DNA of 64,000 nucleotides, taken from contig JADJBR010000009.1 of the NCBI GenBank assembly GCA_016703645.1, forward strand, positions 735,935-799,934, read 5' to 3'. This stretch comes from Zoogloea sp. Lineage in GTDB: Bacteria; Pseudomonadota; Gammaproteobacteria; Burkholderiales; Rhodocyclaceae. The translations under genes and the position numbers were made by a program. The notes under the pieces are model-generated. The model worked only from the letters and a program-made list of their open reading frames with translations. It was not told the origin of the DNA and did no database searches. Shown piece after piece: positions 54,391 through 64,000 of the stretch (position 1 is the first letter of the stretch; the number at the start of each line of letters is the position of its first letter).

Positions 54391-55478
54391 TCGGCCTCGA
54401 AGATCGCCAGGCACTGGCCCGAGATATCCATGTTGCGCAGGCGGCAGGCGCGCGCTTGAAGCCCGCCTGCGAGATGGCCGGCATCAACTTGCGCACGCTG
54501 CAACGCTGGCAAGCTGGCGAAGGCCTTGTCGGCGGTGATCGTAGGCCGCAGGCAGTGCGCCCTGTCCCGCCCCATGCCCTCTCTGAGGCCGAGCGCGCCC
54601 AGGTGCTGGCCCTCGCCAATGCGCCGCGCTTTGCCGCCGTGCCGCCGGCGCGCATCGTGCCCATGCTGGCCGATGAAGGGGTCTATCTGGCCAGCGAATC
54701 CACCTTCAGCCGCATCCTGCGCGCGCATGGGCAATCCGCTCACCGTGGGCGCGCCAAGACACCCAAGGCGGTCCGGCCGCCGACCACGCACATCGCTACC
54801 GCCGTGCGCCAGGTTTGGTGCTGGGACATGACCTACCTGCCGGCACAAGTCACGGGGCGCTGGTTCCACCTTTACCTGATTCTCGACTTGTACAGCCGCA
54901 AGATCGTCGGCTGGGAGGTGCATGATAGCGACCATGCCGACCATGCCGCCCATCTGGTGCGCCGCACGGCGCTGGCCGAAGGGATTGCCGCCTTGAGCGC
55001 CAAGCCGGTTCTGCACGGCGACAACGGCTCGACCTTGAAAGCCACGACGGTACTGGCCATGCTCAACTGGCTGGGCGTCAAACCCTCGTACTCGCGCCCA
55101 CGGGTCAGCGATGACAATGCCTATGCCGAGTCGCTGTTTCGCACCGCCAAGTACCGGCCCGAGTTTCCCACCCGAGGCTTCGCCGACCTCGACGAGGCGC
55201 GCGCCTGGGCAGCCGGCTTCGTCCAGTGGTACAACGTCGATCATCGTCACAGCGGTATCCGCTACGTCAGTCCGGCCCAGCGCCATGCCGGTGAGGATCA
55301 GGCGATTCTGGCTGCCAGGCATGCTCTTTACACCGAGGCTCGCGAACTCAACCCGGCGCGTTGGTCCGGCAATACGCGCAACTGGTCGCCCATTGGCGCA
55401 GTCACGCTCAACCCGGAACGTGAGTCCGTCATAAAGACGCATTTGCCTGACGTGAATACTCAACAGTTGGCTGCATGA
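54387..55478 (+). CDS. IS3-family transposase orfB (copy B)
   Basis: 363 residues with the complete DDE motifs: D in WCWDMTYLP, D in VLHGDNGSTLK and E in AYAESLFRTAKYRPEFP. The TAVRQVWCWDMTYLPAQVTG and WYNVDHRHSGIRYVSPAQR blocks are typical of IS3 rve domains. ATG overlaps the orfA stop by 4 bases. Confidence 0.95.
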   Translation: MIGLEDRQALARDIHVAQAAGARLKPACEMAGINLRTLQRWQAGEGLVGGDRRPQAVRPVPPHALSEAERAQVLALANAPRFAAVPPARIVPMLADEGVYLASESTFSRILRAHGQSAHRGRAKTPKAVRPPTTHIATAVRQVWCWDMTYLPAQVTGRWFHLYLILDLYSRKIVGWEVHDSDHADHAAHLVRRTALAEGIAALSAKPVLHGDNGSTLKATTVLAMLNWLGVKPSYSRPRVSDDNAYAESLFRTAKYRPEFPTRGFADLDEARAWAAGFVQWYNVDHRHSGIRYVSPAQRHAGEDQAILAARHALYTEARELNPARWSGNTRNWSPIGAVTLNPERESVIKTHLPDVNTQQLAA

Positions 55479-58400
55479 CCGAGGCGACAACTACCTTGAC
55501 GCGCGCCGGTACACCTGGACTGTCCTCAGGCGATAGCGATAGTTGATCACCCGCCGTGTGATCATCCCCCGAAACGGGAAGCTCAAGGAACGTGCCGGTT
55601 TCTAGCCTTACCCAGTCGTAATGGTCCAGGCTGCAAGAACTGACACGCCCTGATAGCACACCTGCCAACAGGCCAGGCAAACACAGTCGGTTGCTCTGAT
55701 CAATAAAATTGGCGAGCTTTTCAACGGCTTTTTTCTCACCCAGTTTGCTTAGGTCGACGTGATTGCTTATCAGAGCATCGGCCAGTTTCTTCTGGACGTG
55801 GCCCTTGTTTCTACCTGGCTTACGCGACGCCTCCAGAAACGCGGCGGAGTCTCGAGAGATCGGAAAGCGAAGGCAGGGGGACGCACCGTCGCTTTCCTCG
55901 CTCTCGTCTGCCGTATTTGCCGCATTTGCTCTGAATTCGAGCCAATATCGACGCTGGAAATGAACGACTCTGATGGCCCGTGGATTCGAAATTTCCTTCA
56001 ACAGGGCGTAGTTTGATATCCGGCCTTCCAGCATCAGGTGCAGACATGCCATCAACCAGGCATCCGCAGCGGTCGCTCGGCTGGGCGGAAACTCCTTCCG
56101 CAGAATAGGGAGAAGGTCGAGCAGCTTTCTCACAACAGACGGAGCGCGCCCAGCCAGCTCGTTGGTGAAAGGCGGATCCTCGTTCAGCTCAATATAGGAG
56201 CGCCTCAGCCGGAGGGTTGTCGCACCGCGCCGGAGTTGCACATTGAAGTATCGTTGTAGCACTGCGTAACGGATGTGCGCCATCACATGGGGCATCCCGC
56301 TCGGCGTGGTAACAACCATACGTTCAATGTCGGCCAAATCCTGGGCCGTGACTTCTCCAATCTTGCGATCCCCGAGCCAGTCCTCAATCAGCGCACGCGC
56401 CTGCTGCCGAGCGGCCTCACGCCGCTTTCGTTGCTCGAGCTTTCGGCGGGCGACTCCAAAGGGCGCGAGCTGCAACGCCTGCGTTATGTGCAGTTCCGGA
56501 GTCGTGCGGAGCATGGGCACCTTCAGGATGGGTAATCCCAAATCCTCGAAGGCGTTCTCGAGCGCCGGGACAGCCTTTTCCATGTCGACATTCCATTGCC
56601 GCGTCGACCAGTCACCATAGGTGGCGCATCCTCCGTAACCATGGCCGAGCAGTCCGTCGATCACCTCGGGATCGACGCCTTTCGCTCGTAGGAGCACAGG
56701 CAGACGGTGCCGGAAGATATTGAGCGGAGCCGAAAACTCACCTGCCAGATGTCTCCTCAGCCCATCCTCCGAGATAGATTCCCATCCATCTCTCTGCAGA
56801 TAGAAGAAGAGCGGAAGCAGGAAAGGGGCATTGAGTTCGTGCAGCCCGCGAAGCCCACCAGATAGAGCGGGTTCTGCGGGCTGGAGCAGTGTCGCGAGTT
56901 TCGCCAGGTAGCTGAAGTAGCGCTCGACTTCGACCGAAAGTGACTTTGGTATCGGAACCAACCGCCCGCCTTCTGCTCCGACCACCAACTTGTCGGCGAC
57001 GAACACCCGGTGATGTTCGAGATCGAAGTGCAGCGGGGATTCGAACGGATCACCAACGGGACGCGAGCCGGTCGCGGCAAGCAGCTTGAGCACCAAAGCC
57101 GTTGTGTATGCGTTGTGCTGATCAATCGGGGAGCCCTGCAACATCTGAGATTCGAGGGAGCTGAATACCTTATTGAGTGCAGACGAAAATGACTTTTCGA
57201 CAACCCTCAAGCGGCTCCCCAGCGCGTTGACCGAATCGCCTTCGGGGCTGATTTCGAGCTGGCTCTCGTCGAGCCCACGGTAGTAGTCCAGCACCTCCCT
57301 CGCACCCCATGAAGGGTATGCGCCGGCACCCGGCATCGCGGTACGGGCATGAGCGCTTCCTGCCAAGGCAAACAGACTGTCTGAAGTGCGGTGGTAAAGC
57401 GAGTAGCCCAGCACATGACCGAGCATACTTGTCGTGACGCGTGCAAAACCCTGCGCTGTGGCGATGCGCGAGAATGCTTGACTCGGCGTTTCCGTGCATG
57501 ACGACCAGAAATCAGCCAGTTTTTGGGGAGCCGAGATCGGCGTGGCACCCGCTAGTGCAGCTCGAATCCACTCCGGCAACCGAATGGTATGGACGGACGC
57601 CGGGGGCGCCAGCATCTGCGCAACGGCATTCGGCAACTCTCGCATGTACGAAGGACGAGGGGGAGTTCGGAACAGCGCATCGAGTTCGGTGGAAAGTTGC
57701 CAGTCGCCATGCGCGTCGCCGCCGATTCCAAAATTGCACACTCGCGTGAGTGAGTATCCTGTCACAAGGGCAATCCAAGTCAGCGCAGCGATCAAGGCAT
57801 CCTGCCCGAAACCCTCTCGTTGAGACTCAAGCCACGCGTCGATAGCGGTTCGCTCTTGCGGTGTCAGCTGATGCCAAGACCAAGGCAAGTACTGACCGAA
57901 CTCGTTGCTCCGCAACAAGATCGTTTTGCCGGTGATGCTCCGTTGTGCGGGTGTTTCAGCCGCTTTGCCCAGGAAGTAAGCGACGCGCTGGGCGTCAACA
58001 TCAGGGCTTTCGCCGAGATCGATGACAAGATCGCTGTCGCTCTCCTCCAACCCTGGTAGGGCGTGCGTAGGTGACGCGCCGTCCCGCCGGGAAAAACGAG
58101 TCGGAACCTGCACGTGAAACTCATCGCCTTCGGGCGACGCGGCTTCGATCGGCGCATCCTCATTTCTTGCCAGCCGAATGAGGGCATGCAGCACCCGCCG
58201 CTCTGCGCCGCTGAGTTCCTCATCGGACGCGAGGAGTCGTGCTTGGGCTTTTCGCCGCAGGGCGTTCGAGGATGATTCGAAATCAGTGGAAAATGGTTCA
58301 TAAAGTGTCGACAGCAATCTGAGCCAACCTAGATCACGCCCAGCTGCGTGGCGGACGGCATCCGTGACTGCCCTCAAATTCTGATCCAGATAATTTCCGC

Positions 58401-58914
58401 GCAACCCCCGAATCCAGGCTTGCCCAAGCAACCAAAGGCGCAGGGTCTCGAACCACTCTGGGAATGCCGACGTGTGACGGCTATCGCGTGCAGGCGGGGC
58501 AGGATCGATCAGTGACGCGATCAGGAAGGCGGTGGAGAGGCTTCCCCGCAACTGCCGCTCCGGCGGGACAGAGGCCGGCAACGCGGCAGGGATCGCAGGC
58601 GAAGAGGTGGCGCTCACCTCATACGCCAGGGTGGACAGGGGCTCGAGTTCGGGTAAGCAGGTAGCCCAGTCGACAAGGAGTTTGCGAGCCCTTGAGGTCG
58701 ACATCGTATGTAAGACGGTGCCGAGCCATTCTGGGTTTGCTGTGCACTGGCAAACGAGTGCGAGTAGGCCGAGCTCATCCACGCAGCCTGCTGCGCTCGC
58801 CCAATCCACGAGAGGACGCCAAGCGTCGGTGGGAGCACGGGTCGTGGGGATGGGGCGAGCCTCGGGGTCCCCCGGGTGGGTTTCAAGCGTCAATTTTTGG
58901 GATTGGATGGGCAC
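55429..58914 (-). CDS. Very large tyrosine-recombinase-like protein (1161 residues), 3' end altered by IS3
   Basis: Starts at GTG 58914, with no clear ribosome binding site. The tyrosine-recombinase-like core is in the middle: LVLKLLAATGSRPVGDPFES (arginine near residue 617), FRHRLPVLLRAKGVDPEVID near 733 and LLGHGYGGCATYGDWS near 757-772 with the candidate tyrosine. Long N- and C-terminal regions of about 550 and 390 residues are unassigned; the C-terminal part holds a basic helix (RRKLEQRKRREAARQQARAL). The last 26 or so residues (ARVKVVVASVMQPTV...) are read from IS3 copy B, so the native C-terminus is lost. Near the right attachment repeat. Confidence 0.8.
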   Translation of the reverse strand: MPIQSQKLTLETHPGDPEARPIPTTRAPTDAWRPLVDWASAAGCVDELGLLALVCQCTANPEWLGTVLHTMSTSRARKLLVDWATCLPELEPLSTLAYEVSATSSPAIPAALPASVPPERQLRGSLSTAFLIASLIDPAPPARDSRHTSAFPEWFETLRLWLLGQAWIRGLRGNYLDQNLRAVTDAVRHAAGRDLGWLRLLSTLYEPFSTDFESSSNALRRKAQARLLASDEELSGAERRVLHALIRLARNEDAPIEAASPEGDEFHVQVPTRFSRRDGASPTHALPGLEESDSDLVIDLGESPDVDAQRVAYFLGKAAETPAQRSITGKTILLRSNEFGQYLPWSWHQLTPQERTAIDAWLESQREGFGQDALIAALTWIALVTGYSLTRVCNFGIGGDAHGDWQLSTELDALFRTPPRPSYMRELPNAVAQMLAPPASVHTIRLPEWIRAALAGATPISAPQKLADFWSSCTETPSQAFSRIATAQGFARVTTSMLGHVLGYSLYHRTSDSLFALAGSAHARTAMPGAGAYPSWGAREVLDYYRGLDESQLEISPEGDSVNALGSRLRVVEKSFSSALNKVFSSLESQMLQGSPIDQHNAYTTALVLKLLAATGSRPVGDPFESPLHFDLEHHRVFVADKLVVGAEGGRLVPIPKSLSVEVERYFSYLAKLATLLQPAEPALSGGLRGLHELNAPFLLPLFFYLQRDGWESISEDGLRRHLAGEFSAPLNIFRHRLPVLLRAKGVDPEVIDGLLGHGYGGCATYGDWSTRQWNVDMEKAVPALENAFEDLGLPILKVPMLRTTPELHITQALQLAPFGVARRKLEQRKRREAARQQARALIEDWLGDRKIGEVTAQDLADIERMVVTTPSGMPHVMAHIRYAVLQRYFNVQLRRGATTLRLRRSYIELNEDPPFTNELAGRAPSVVRKLLDLLPILRKEFPPSRATAADAWLMACLHLMLEGRISNYALLKEISNPRAIRVVHFQRRYWLEFRANAANTADESEESDGASPCLRFPISRDSAAFLEASRKPGRNKGHVQKKLADALISNHVDLSKLGEKKAVEKLANFIDQSNRLCLPGLLAGVLSGRVSSCSLDHYDWVRLETGTFLELPVSGDDHTAGDQLSLSPEDSPGVPARVKVVVASVMQPTVEYSRQANASL

Positions 58915-59034
58915 GTTAGGGATGCCATCACAGTGCTGGATTCCCAGACATATGTCAAATATTCAACCATTTAAGCCATAAAATGCAAATTACAGCCGTT
59001 ACGAACCGATAAATTTAACTACCCTCCGAAGGCC

Positions 59035-59088
59035 TCGGGCGCGCCACAAATCAATGGGTTGGATCGAAAGATCCGGCCCATTTTGTTT
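59035..59088. repeat. attR: island attachment-site direct repeat, right copy
   Basis: TCGGGCGCGCCACAAATCAA through GGATCGAAAGATCC to TTTTGTTT, matching 4620-4676. Just to its left, CCCTCCGAAGGC at 59022-59033 matches the tRNA-Arg anticodon arm, so this side holds a tRNA fragment lacking about 28 bases of the variable and T arms. The rest of 58915-59251 has no supported gene. Confidence 0.9.
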
Positions 59089-59251
59089 TATTGGGCGCTG
59101 CGCGCGTCAAGGCTGTCGCCCCGCTCAGGCACGTGCCATCCACCAAACGGCTCAACCTTTCGTCATTACGTCCGTAATGCCCTAAATGCCTGCCGTTGCA
59201 GCAGGTGGATAGTGCAAGACAGAGGGGAAGAGCCCCGGTGGAGACCCGGCA

Positions 59252-61959
59252 GTGAACAATCCTTCATGGCAGTCCCTGCGAACCCGGTTGGTGGCAGGGG
59301 CGCTGTGCGCGTCCGTGGTGTCGATCTGGATCGTCGCTCTGGGGATAGGGCGATACGTCCGTTCGGACATGGAGGCCGCGATCTCCGCCCAGCAGTTCTC
59401 GACCATCTCCATCATTGCTTCGGAGATTGATCGCTCCCTCCACGAGCGCAATGAAATCCTGAACCGGCTTGCACAACGGCTGGAGGCCGTGCCGAACGCA
59501 AACGCCGACCACATCCAGTCAATGCTTGAGGCCCAGGCCGGCGTCGAAGCGCTCTTCAACTGGGGCGTGATCGTTGTGGACGCAGAGGGTATCGCTCTGG
59601 CTAGCGTACCCGCCCATCTTGAGCGTGTGGGAACGGCCTACGGGGACCGGGCGTACTTCCAGACCTTGCGCACAACGCTGACACCCATCATCACGCCACC
59701 CATGGTCGGACGCAGGACCGGTGTTCCCGTAATCACCTTCGCGGTCCCGATCCGAGGCGCCGACAAGCGCTTTCGTGGCGCGGTGCTCGGCGTCACGAAC
59801 CTGCTCGAACCCAACTTCCTGGACCAGATCAGTCGCGCAAAGTACGGGCACACCGGGGATTTCGTGATCACGGACAGCAGGACCCGGACCTACATCGCTT
59901 CGTCCGACAAACGCCGGGTGATGGGGGCAGGCCCTGCGGCGGGTGTGAACCCCATCTACGACAAGTACATCGCCGGCCATGAAGGCTCAGGTATCGCCGT
60001 TAGTTCCCGCGGTGTGGAGGAGCTCTCTTCATCTGTCAGGATTGGCCAGACAGCCTGGCTCATGCAATCCGTACTGCCGACCCAGGAGGCCTTTCTGGTG
60101 GCACGTCAGATCCAGGTGCGACTTGTGGTGGCAGCCTTGGTGCTGACGCTTCTGACCGGGTGGGTTGCGTGGTGGTGGGTACGCCGCCAGCTACGGCCAC
60201 TCGAGAAGTCGGCCGTACTGCTGGAAGAGATGCGCCAGGGTCATCGGCCACGGGAGGCTTTGCCCGTCGAACGGGACGACGAGATCGGCAAGCTGGCCAA
60301 TGCCTTCAACGGACTGCTCAAGGCCATCCTGGACCAGGAATCCCTGCTGACGCGGGTGGCCGCCACCGAGCAGGTCCGCAAGATCCTGACCCACGTCCCC
60401 GGAATGGTCTTCAAGTACCACCAACTACCCGACGGAACCGGTGCCTTTCCCTTTGCCAGCGAAGCCGTGCGCAGCCTCTACGGGGTCAGCTCGGAGACCG
60501 TGGAAAACAACGCCTCGAGTATCCGCAGGCTGCTTGTAGAGGAGGACCGTAACCGGTTCTTTGCCTCCTCCACCAGTCCGCCGACACCATGCAACGCTGG
60601 CTTGTCGATTACCGCATACAACTGGAGAACGGGCCGCTCAAATGGTTGCACGTGGATGCGATGCCGGAGCGGGGTGATGATGGCGGCACGGTGTGGTACG
60701 GGTTTGTCACGGATGTGACCGCCACCAAGACACTCGAACACGAGCTGGACATGCACCGGGCGCACCTGGAGGAGCTCGTCCAGAAGCGCACCGAGGAGCT
60801 CGAAACAGCGCGCAACGCCGCCGAAGCGGCGAACATCGCGAAGAGCACCTTCCTGGCCAACATGAGCCACGAGATCCGAACTCCGCTGAACGCCATCACG
60901 GGCATGGCCTACTTGATGCAGAAGTCCGGCGCGACGCCCGAGCAGACCGATCGCCTCAACAAGATCGCCGCCGCCAGCGGGCACCTGCTGGAGATCATCG
61001 ATTCGATCCTGGATCTCTCGAAGATCGAAGCGGGCAAACTGACTCTTGGGGCGGAACCCATCCACCTGCAGGCCTTGCTCGACAACGTGGTGTCAATCAT
61101 GAACGACCGGGCCACGAGCAAGGGGATCCACCTGAAGGCGGACACTGTTGTGGGTCTGCCGGGTGTCATCGGTGACGGCACGCGACTGCGCCAGGCCCTG
61201 CTCAATTACGTGGGCAATGCCATCAAGTTCACCCAGCAGGGCTCTGTCACCGTGAGGGCTCGCCTTGAGGGGGACGACGGCACCAGCGTGAGCGTGCGTT
61301 TCGAGGTGGAAGACACGGGGATCGGCATTCCACCCGCCGCGATAGGCAAGATCTTTCACGCCTTTGAGCAGGCAGACAGCTCCACGACACGGGAATATGG
61401 CGGCACCGGCCTGGGCCTGGCAATCACCCAGCGCCTCGCCGAGCTGATGGGCGGGGAAGTCGGGGTCAGCAGCACGCCGGGCCAGGGCAGCACCTTCTGG
61501 CTGACGGCCCGGCTGAAACATTGTGCCCCACCCGGGATGGGCACCGGGCTGACGGATCTGGCCCAGATCGAGGCAAGGCTGCTGGTCATCAGCCCGGGCA
61601 AGTGTGTTCTGCTGGTGGAAGACGAACCCGTGTGTCAGATGGTGGCGGAGGAGCTTCTGTCCAACATGGGGCTGGCCGTCGATACCGCCGATGACGGCCA
61701 GCAGGCTGTGCGGATGGCAGCGGAAAAGACCTACGACGTGATACTGATGGACATGCAGATGCCCAGGATGGACGGGCTCGCTGCCACACGTGGCATTCGC
61801 CGGCACCCCGGTTGCCAGTCTGTTCCCATCCTGGCCATGACGGCCAATGTCTTCAGTGAAGATCGCGCCAATTGCATGGCTGCCGGCATGAACGACTTCC
61901 TGCCCAAACCGGTCGTGCCCGATCGACTCTACGCGATGTTGCTGCACTGGCTGGACTGA
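59252..61959 (+). pseudogene. Hybrid sensor histidine kinase, single-base frameshift
   Basis: Starts at GTG 59252 with GGAG upstream. The order is: membrane segment, periplasmic Cache-type sensor domain (GVIVVDAEGIALASVPAHLE, then GTAYGDRAYFQTLR), second membrane segment (VVAALVLTLLTGWVAWWWV), HAMP, PAS-like, HisKA with [20 protein letters not shown] (His), HATPase_c with [11 protein letters not shown] then [11 protein letters not shown] and [13 protein letters not shown], and a receiver domain with [19 protein letters not shown] (Asp) and FLPKPV (Lys). The frame shifts near 60570-60575: one more C in CCTCC would restore [15 protein letters not shown]. Either a recent mutation or a read error. 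First gene beyond the island. Confidence 0.88.
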
Positions 61960-62010
61960 AAGTCGGCAGGAGGCTCTTCCTGCCCGATGGCCCTGGTGTC
62001 CCCGGGCAGG

Positions 62011-64000
62011 CTAATGTCGTGCCTCCCGCGCGCGGATGGCGGCCAGCTTGACGTAGAGCGTACTCCGCGAGATCCCGAGGGTGCGTGCCGCCAGCGACAT
62101 ATTGCCGTGGGCATGGGCAATGGCGTCCACCACGGCCTGATGCTCCACCTGCTCGAGGCGCCCCGTTCCCCCTGCCGCACAGGGCTTGCCCAGCCCTTCG
62201 GCGTGCTCGGCCAGTGCCCGGGCAATGGCCGGCGGCAGCTGGGCGGCATCGATGTGTTCACCATCGCTGAGGGCAAACATGGCTTCGAACACGTTGCGGA
62301 GTTCACGGATGTTGCCGGGCCAGCGATAGCATTGAAATGCCCCGCGGACCGCCGGATCCAGCGCCTTCGGAACGCAGCCGTACTTGGCCGCCAGGCTCCG
62401 GTTGAGATGTTCCACAATGGTGTCGATATCACCGGGACGCTCCCGCAGGGCCGGCAGACTCAGGCTCACGGCACAAAGCCGGTGATAAAGATCCTCCCGG
62501 AAGCGCCCGGCTTCGACTTCGGTAAGGAGATCCCGGTTGGTGGCCGCCACGATGCGGACCGCCACCTTGCGCTGACGGACATCCCCCAGGCGTACCACCT
62601 GCCCATCCTGGAGCACCCGCAGCAGGTGGGGCTGCAGGTCGAGGGGCATCTCGCCCACTTCATCGAGAAAGAGCGTCCCTCCATCGGCCTGTTCAAACTT
62701 TCCTGCCAGGCCGCCCCGGCGGGCGCCCGTGAAGGCGCCCTCGACGTAGCCGAAGAGCTCGCTGGCCAGGAGCTCCCGCGTCAGGGCACCACAATTGACG
62801 GCCACGAAGGGACCACCGGGCCGCCCCCCCGCCCCGTGCAGGGCGCGGGCAAAGAGCTCCTTGCCGGCGCCGGTCTCACCCAGCAGCAGCACGGGAAGAT
62901 CGAGGGGCGCAATCCGCCGCGCACGCGCCTTGGACGCCTGCAACACCTCGCTCTCGCCGATGATCTCGGCAAAGGCATCCTTCGCCCCATCGCTGACGGC
63001 AACGGCCCGCGCCGATGACGACGGGGCCCGGTGGCCGCCTGCCCCCAGGGGAATCACCAACAGCGTCCCCAACACCGTTTCGCCGTCCTTCACCGGGTGC
63101 AGCCATTCGGGCTGCAGCCAGGCCGGCCGGGCCCGCCGGCGGTCTGCCTCGGCGAGACCCAGGTTGAGGGCCACCAGCTGGGCGCCAACCTCGAAGGGCA
63201 GTCGTACGCCGTGGTGCTCCCGCGCCGCCTGCACGCTGCCCGAGGTCCGCACCACCCGGCCACGGGGATCGCAGAGCATCAGGCAATCGGTGCCGTAGCG
63301 GATGAAGTCATCCATGGCCCGGGCCAGCAGCCGCGCATGCAGGATGCCATCACGCCGGGCCAGCTCGCCTTCGATCTGTTTGGCTGCCGCCATCACCAGG
63401 GCCAGGCTGTGGCCATGGAAGGTCTCCTTGACCCCGGACACGTCCACCACACCCAGGAGGGTCCGGCCCAGGGGGTCGAGGATGGGCGCCGCCGCGCAGG
63501 TCCATCGTTTGACGTCGACACAGAAGTGCTCACTGGCATGGATCTGCACCGGCATGCCCGTGGCGATCGCGGTGCCGATGGCATTGGTCCCGATCAGCTC
63601 TTCGTTCCAGCAGCCGCCCGTCGCCAGGTTGACGCCCTCCCCCGCGCTGCGGGCCCGTGACTCTCCATTGAGTTCAAGGATGGTGCCCCCCGGGTCGGTG
63701 AGCATGATCAGGGAGCCACACTCCCGGAGGATGTCCCGCAGCCCATCCAGGACCGGACGGGCCGCATCGCACAGATCCCGGTGCTCCCCGAGCAACTGAT
63801 GCACGCGCTCAGGGGCCACCGAGGGCGCACAGCGGCTCTCCGGATTGACCGCCTCGGAGCGGCAGCGCTGCCTGGAACTCAGAACCACGCTACGCACCCC
63901 GCCGACCTGCACCGACTGATGCTGCAGGAAGCGCTCCCAGGCGGTCGCGACGACGTGGTCGTCACCGATCCGGGGAATCAGGGTACCGCAGTGGGAAAAG
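62011..64000 (-). CDS. Sigma-54-dependent activator, AcoR-like (partial, 5' end beyond window)
   Basis: The frame is open from 62011 to the window edge. A GAF-type sensor region ([18 protein letters not shown], then [20 protein letters not shown], then [20 protein letters not shown]) is typical of AcoR activators. The AAA+ domain follows, with Walker [19 protein letters not shown], the sigma-54-contacting GAFTGA, Walker [13 protein letters not shown] and the arginine-finger region [16 protein letters not shown] Fis-type HTH ends the protein ([20 protein letters not shown]). It converges with the sensor kinase gene, with 51 bases between. Confidence 0.93.
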   Translation of the reverse strand, partial: FSHCGTLIPRIGDDHVVATAWERFLQHQSVQVGGVRSVVLSSRQRCRSEAVNPESRCAPSVAPERVHQLLGEHRDLCDAARPVLDGLRDILRECGSLIMLTDPGGTILELNGESRARSAGEGVNLATGGCWNEELIGTNAIGTAIATGMPVQIHASEHFCVDVKRWTCAAAPILDPLGRTLLGVVDVSGVKETFHGHSLALVMAAAKQIEGELARRDGILHARLLARAMDDFIRYGTDCLMLCDPRGRVVRTSGSVQAAREHHGVRLPFEVGAQLVALNLGLAEADRRRARPAWLQPEWLHPVKDGETVLGTLLVIPLGAGGHRAPSSSARAVAVSDGAKDAFAEIIGESEVLQASKARARRIAPLDLPVLLLGETGAGKELFARALHGAGGRPGGPFVAVNCGALTRELLASELFGYVEGAFTGARRGGLAGKFEQADGGTLFLDEVGEMPLDLQPHLLRVLQDGQVVRLGDVRQRKVAVRIVAATNRDLLTEVEAGRFREDLYHRLCAVSLSLPALRERPGDIDTIVEHLNRSLAAKYGCVPKALDPAVRGAFQCYRWPGNIRELRNVFEAMFALSDGEHIDAAQLPPAIARALAEHAEGLGKPCAAGGTGRLEQVEHQAVVDAIAHAHGNMSLAARTLGISRSTLYVKLAAIRAREARH

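Larger units (their letters stand above)
53852..55508 (+). mobile_element. IS3-family element, copy B (1657 bases), apparently intact
   Basis: Same ends as copy A (CCCCCCGCGTCAG ... TGACGCGCGCCG). The 4-base target duplication GTAC is at 53848-53851 and 55509-55512. Both reading frames and the seven-A slippery run are intact, so this is the copy most likely able to move. It separates two recombinase genes. Confidence 0.92.

Overview
The window reads as a high-GC betaproteobacterial chromosome, probably Rhodocyclales-like. This is inferred from codon use and from the cobalamin genes, zapA, 6S RNA and AcoR-type regulator, not from a database match. A mobile, defence-rich island of about 54 kb is inserted into it.

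Left chromosomal flank (1-4631): cobalamin genes cobC/cobD-type decarboxylase (partial), cbiB/cobD and, divergently, cobQ; a TIGR02449-type coiled-coil gene with zapA; 6S RNA and a bidirectional terminator; a c-type cytochrome; and a complete tRNA-Arg(CCG).

Island (about 4620-59088): it is bounded by a direct repeat made of the 3' end of tRNA-Arg plus its terminator hairpin. Beside the tRNA lie a Cro/XRE regulator, a small DNA-binding protein, a tyrosine integrase, an HD-domain protein, a second XRE regulator with two palindromic operators, and small accessory genes. No conjugation genes are visible. One continuous plus-strand array of about 22 kb follows: phd/vapC-type toxin-antitoxin, brxA-like, brxB, brxC, an inserted ATPase plus PD-(D/E)XK pair, pglX, a seven-gene block built around a divergent Hsp70 (zinc-finger protein, coiled-coil protein, Hsp70, two small proteins, a membrane-linked nuclease-like protein, a zinc-ribbon protein), pglZ, brxL, and an EVE-like gene truncated by an IS. 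This is a BREX phage-defence locus with an unusual chaperone-centred module. Divergent from it, on the minus strand, is a second three-gene defence system (TerB-domain membrane protein, DUF2791-type ATPase, DEAD/DEAH helicase) that matches the Shango architecture.

The right third of the island (32018-34635 and 40962-55508) is an IS graveyard: two IS21-type copies, an ISAs1-type element with a nonsense codon, IS5 and IS66 remnants, a degenerate tyrosine recombinase, and an IS3 inside an IS4 inside the second IS21. A second IS3 copy splits an operon of two very large tyrosine-recombinase-like proteins (1161 and 649 residues) and a 257-residue unknown protein, which lies just inside the right attachment repeat.

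Right chromosomal flank (59089-64000): a hybrid sensor kinase with a single-base frameshift and a sigma-54 activator of AcoR type whose 5' end lies beyond the window. Several single-base indels in homopolymers, in both IS copies and host genes, leave open the possibility of sequencing error.
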